This document shows, in pieces, positions 63,372 to 64,000 of a DNA stretch of 64,000 bases. A model generated the notes under the pieces. The model saw nothing but the letters and a program-made list of their open reading frames with translations, made no database searches and was not told the origin of the DNA. The stretch's first letter is position 1; the number at the start of each line of letters is the position of its first letter. The translations under genes were made by a program, and so were the position numbers. The stretch spans positions 1 to 64,000 of the forward strand of contig NZ_LWUD01000051.1 in NCBI RefSeq assembly GCF_001654615.1. Reading direction: 5' to 3'. The stretch is from Ligilactobacillus aviarius (lineage in GTDB: Bacteria > Bacillota > Bacilli > Lactobacillales > Lactobacillaceae).

Positions 63372-64000
63372 GTGAATTCGGAACATGAAATTTTATTGGG
63401 CAACATTGCTCAAGATTATTACCTTAGTAATCTTTCAATTAGTGATATTTCAAAAAAATATTCAATCAGTCGATACCTAATCTTGAAATATCTTGACGAG
63501 GCGCGTTCGACGGGATTGGTCAGTATCAATATCCATACCATATACCAACGGAATGACGAACTCGAGCAAAGATTAATTAACATGTTTCCAATCAAAAATT
63601 TGTATATTCTTAAAAATCCAACGAATCCTGCTGAACGAGATGATTTGGCGAGTACGTTTGCGGCATATCAAATTCAAGCAGCAATCAAAAACGCCCATGT
63701 TGTCGGTTTAAGTTGGGGTGATATGATTTTCTCAACATTGAATAAATTCCGTCCAACGCAACAGGACGATTTGGTATTTACTCAATTTCTTGGCGAAAAC
63801 ATGAAGTATCATTCATTAACTGGTTCAACGCGAATGGTCCAACGCGCTGCCGTTAACTACAACGCTCCATACTTTACGATTCCTGGGCCGCTCTACATTT
63901 TAAATAAAGATGTTCGCAAACAACTTGCAAAAGAGCCGTCAATGGAAAAAGCGTTTGAACATGCAAAGAAAATGGACATGATCATTTCAAGTGTTGGAAC
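63372..64000 (+). CDS. citI: SorC-family transcriptional regulator, CitI-like (partial, runs off the window)
   Basis: An open frame from GTG at 63372 to the window end, about 209 codons with no stop; GTGGAGG lies 8 bases upstream. The N-terminus ISDISKKYSISRYLILKYL is a helix-turn-helix; the part after about residue 60 (IKNAHVVGLSWGDMI, FLGENMKYHS) fits the SorC/DeoR sugar-binding-like effector domain. Divergent from mae, as CitI is from citrate operons in Weissella and Leuconostoc, where it activates with citrate. The C-terminus is outside the window. Confidence 0.85.
   Translation, partial: MNSEHEILLGNIAQDYYLSNLSISDISKKYSISRYLILKYLDEARSTGLVSINIHTIYQRNDELEQRLINMFPIKNLYILKNPTNPAERDDLASTFAAYQIQAAIKNAHVVGLSWGDMIFSTLNKFRPTQQDDLVFTQFLGENMKYHSLTGSTRMVQRAAVNYNAPYFTIPGPLYILNKDVRKQLAKEPSMEKAFEHAKKMDMIISSVG

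Noticed and set aside
1-64000. Prophage, insertion sequence, CRISPR array or rRNA
   Set aside because: No integrase, transposase, phage structural gene, regularly spaced repeat or rRNA segment was seen on either strand.

Overview
The window reads as chromosomal DNA of a heterofermentative lactic acid bacterium of the Lactobacillaceae. Grounds: a full-length phosphoketolase next to ribulose-phosphate epimerase, an arginine deiminase cluster, a citrate lyase cluster with a malic-type oxaloacetate decarboxylase, a RexAB-type (AddAB) nuclease-helicase, PepD-type dipeptidase, and Gram-positive ribosome binding sites (GGAGG-like). Genus and species cannot be fixed from the sequence alone. Almost every gene is on the minus strand; plus-strand genes are few, mostly small or solitary.

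Region by region. 1-2.0 kb: an APC permease of the YjeM type behind a lysine riboswitch and its terminator. 2.0-7 kb: phosphoesterase, HD hydrolase and the conserved phoH-ybeY-dgkA-era operon. 7-12 kb: two unknown genes, 5-formyl-THF cyclo-ligase, an APC permease and a threonine/serine exporter. 12.1-13.9 kb: an AT-rich plus-strand islet beside tRNA-Ser with a MazF/PemK-fold protein interrupted by a coiled coil, a likely small RNA gene with a near-consensus promoter, and a Ser/Gln-rich lipoprotein. 14-18.7 kb: APC permease, an unknown small gene behind an attenuator-like leader, dipeptidase, YqeY and S21. 18.8-26.8 kb: addA and addB. 26.9-30.1 kb: PPDK/PEPS regulator, LepA. 30.1-35.5 kb: rbsK-rbsD-rbsU-rpe-xpk, a ribose-to-phosphoketolase operon with a palindromic operator over its start site. 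35.7-38 kb: small protein, OsmC, MATE exporter. 38-46 kb: arcA-arcB-arcC plus two adjacent antiporters, then D-serine dehydratase; three cre-like sites lie before arcA. 46-53 kb: YitT, a CDP-glycerol transferase, three glycosyltransferases, TagD and endonuclease IV. 53.3-64 kb: citrate operon mae-maeP-citC-citD-citE-citF-citXG that appears to continue into an alpha/beta hydrolase and a pyruvate-decarboxylase-family enzyme, with a divergent SorC/CitI-type regulator running off the window end.

How it works together. Ribose is imported, phosphorylated, epimerised and split by phosphoketolase. Arginine is converted to ornithine, ammonia, CO2 and ATP with antiport. Citrate is cleaved to acetate and oxaloacetate, decarboxylated to pyruvate, and probably passed to the 2-keto acid decarboxylase encoded at the operon end.

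The most unusual items are the MazF-fold/coiled-coil gene with its adjacent small RNA, the dispersed long-hairpin 3'-UTR repeat at 17.8 and 30.0 kb, and the decarboxylase attached to the citrate operon. No CRISPR array, transposase, prophage or rRNA was seen.
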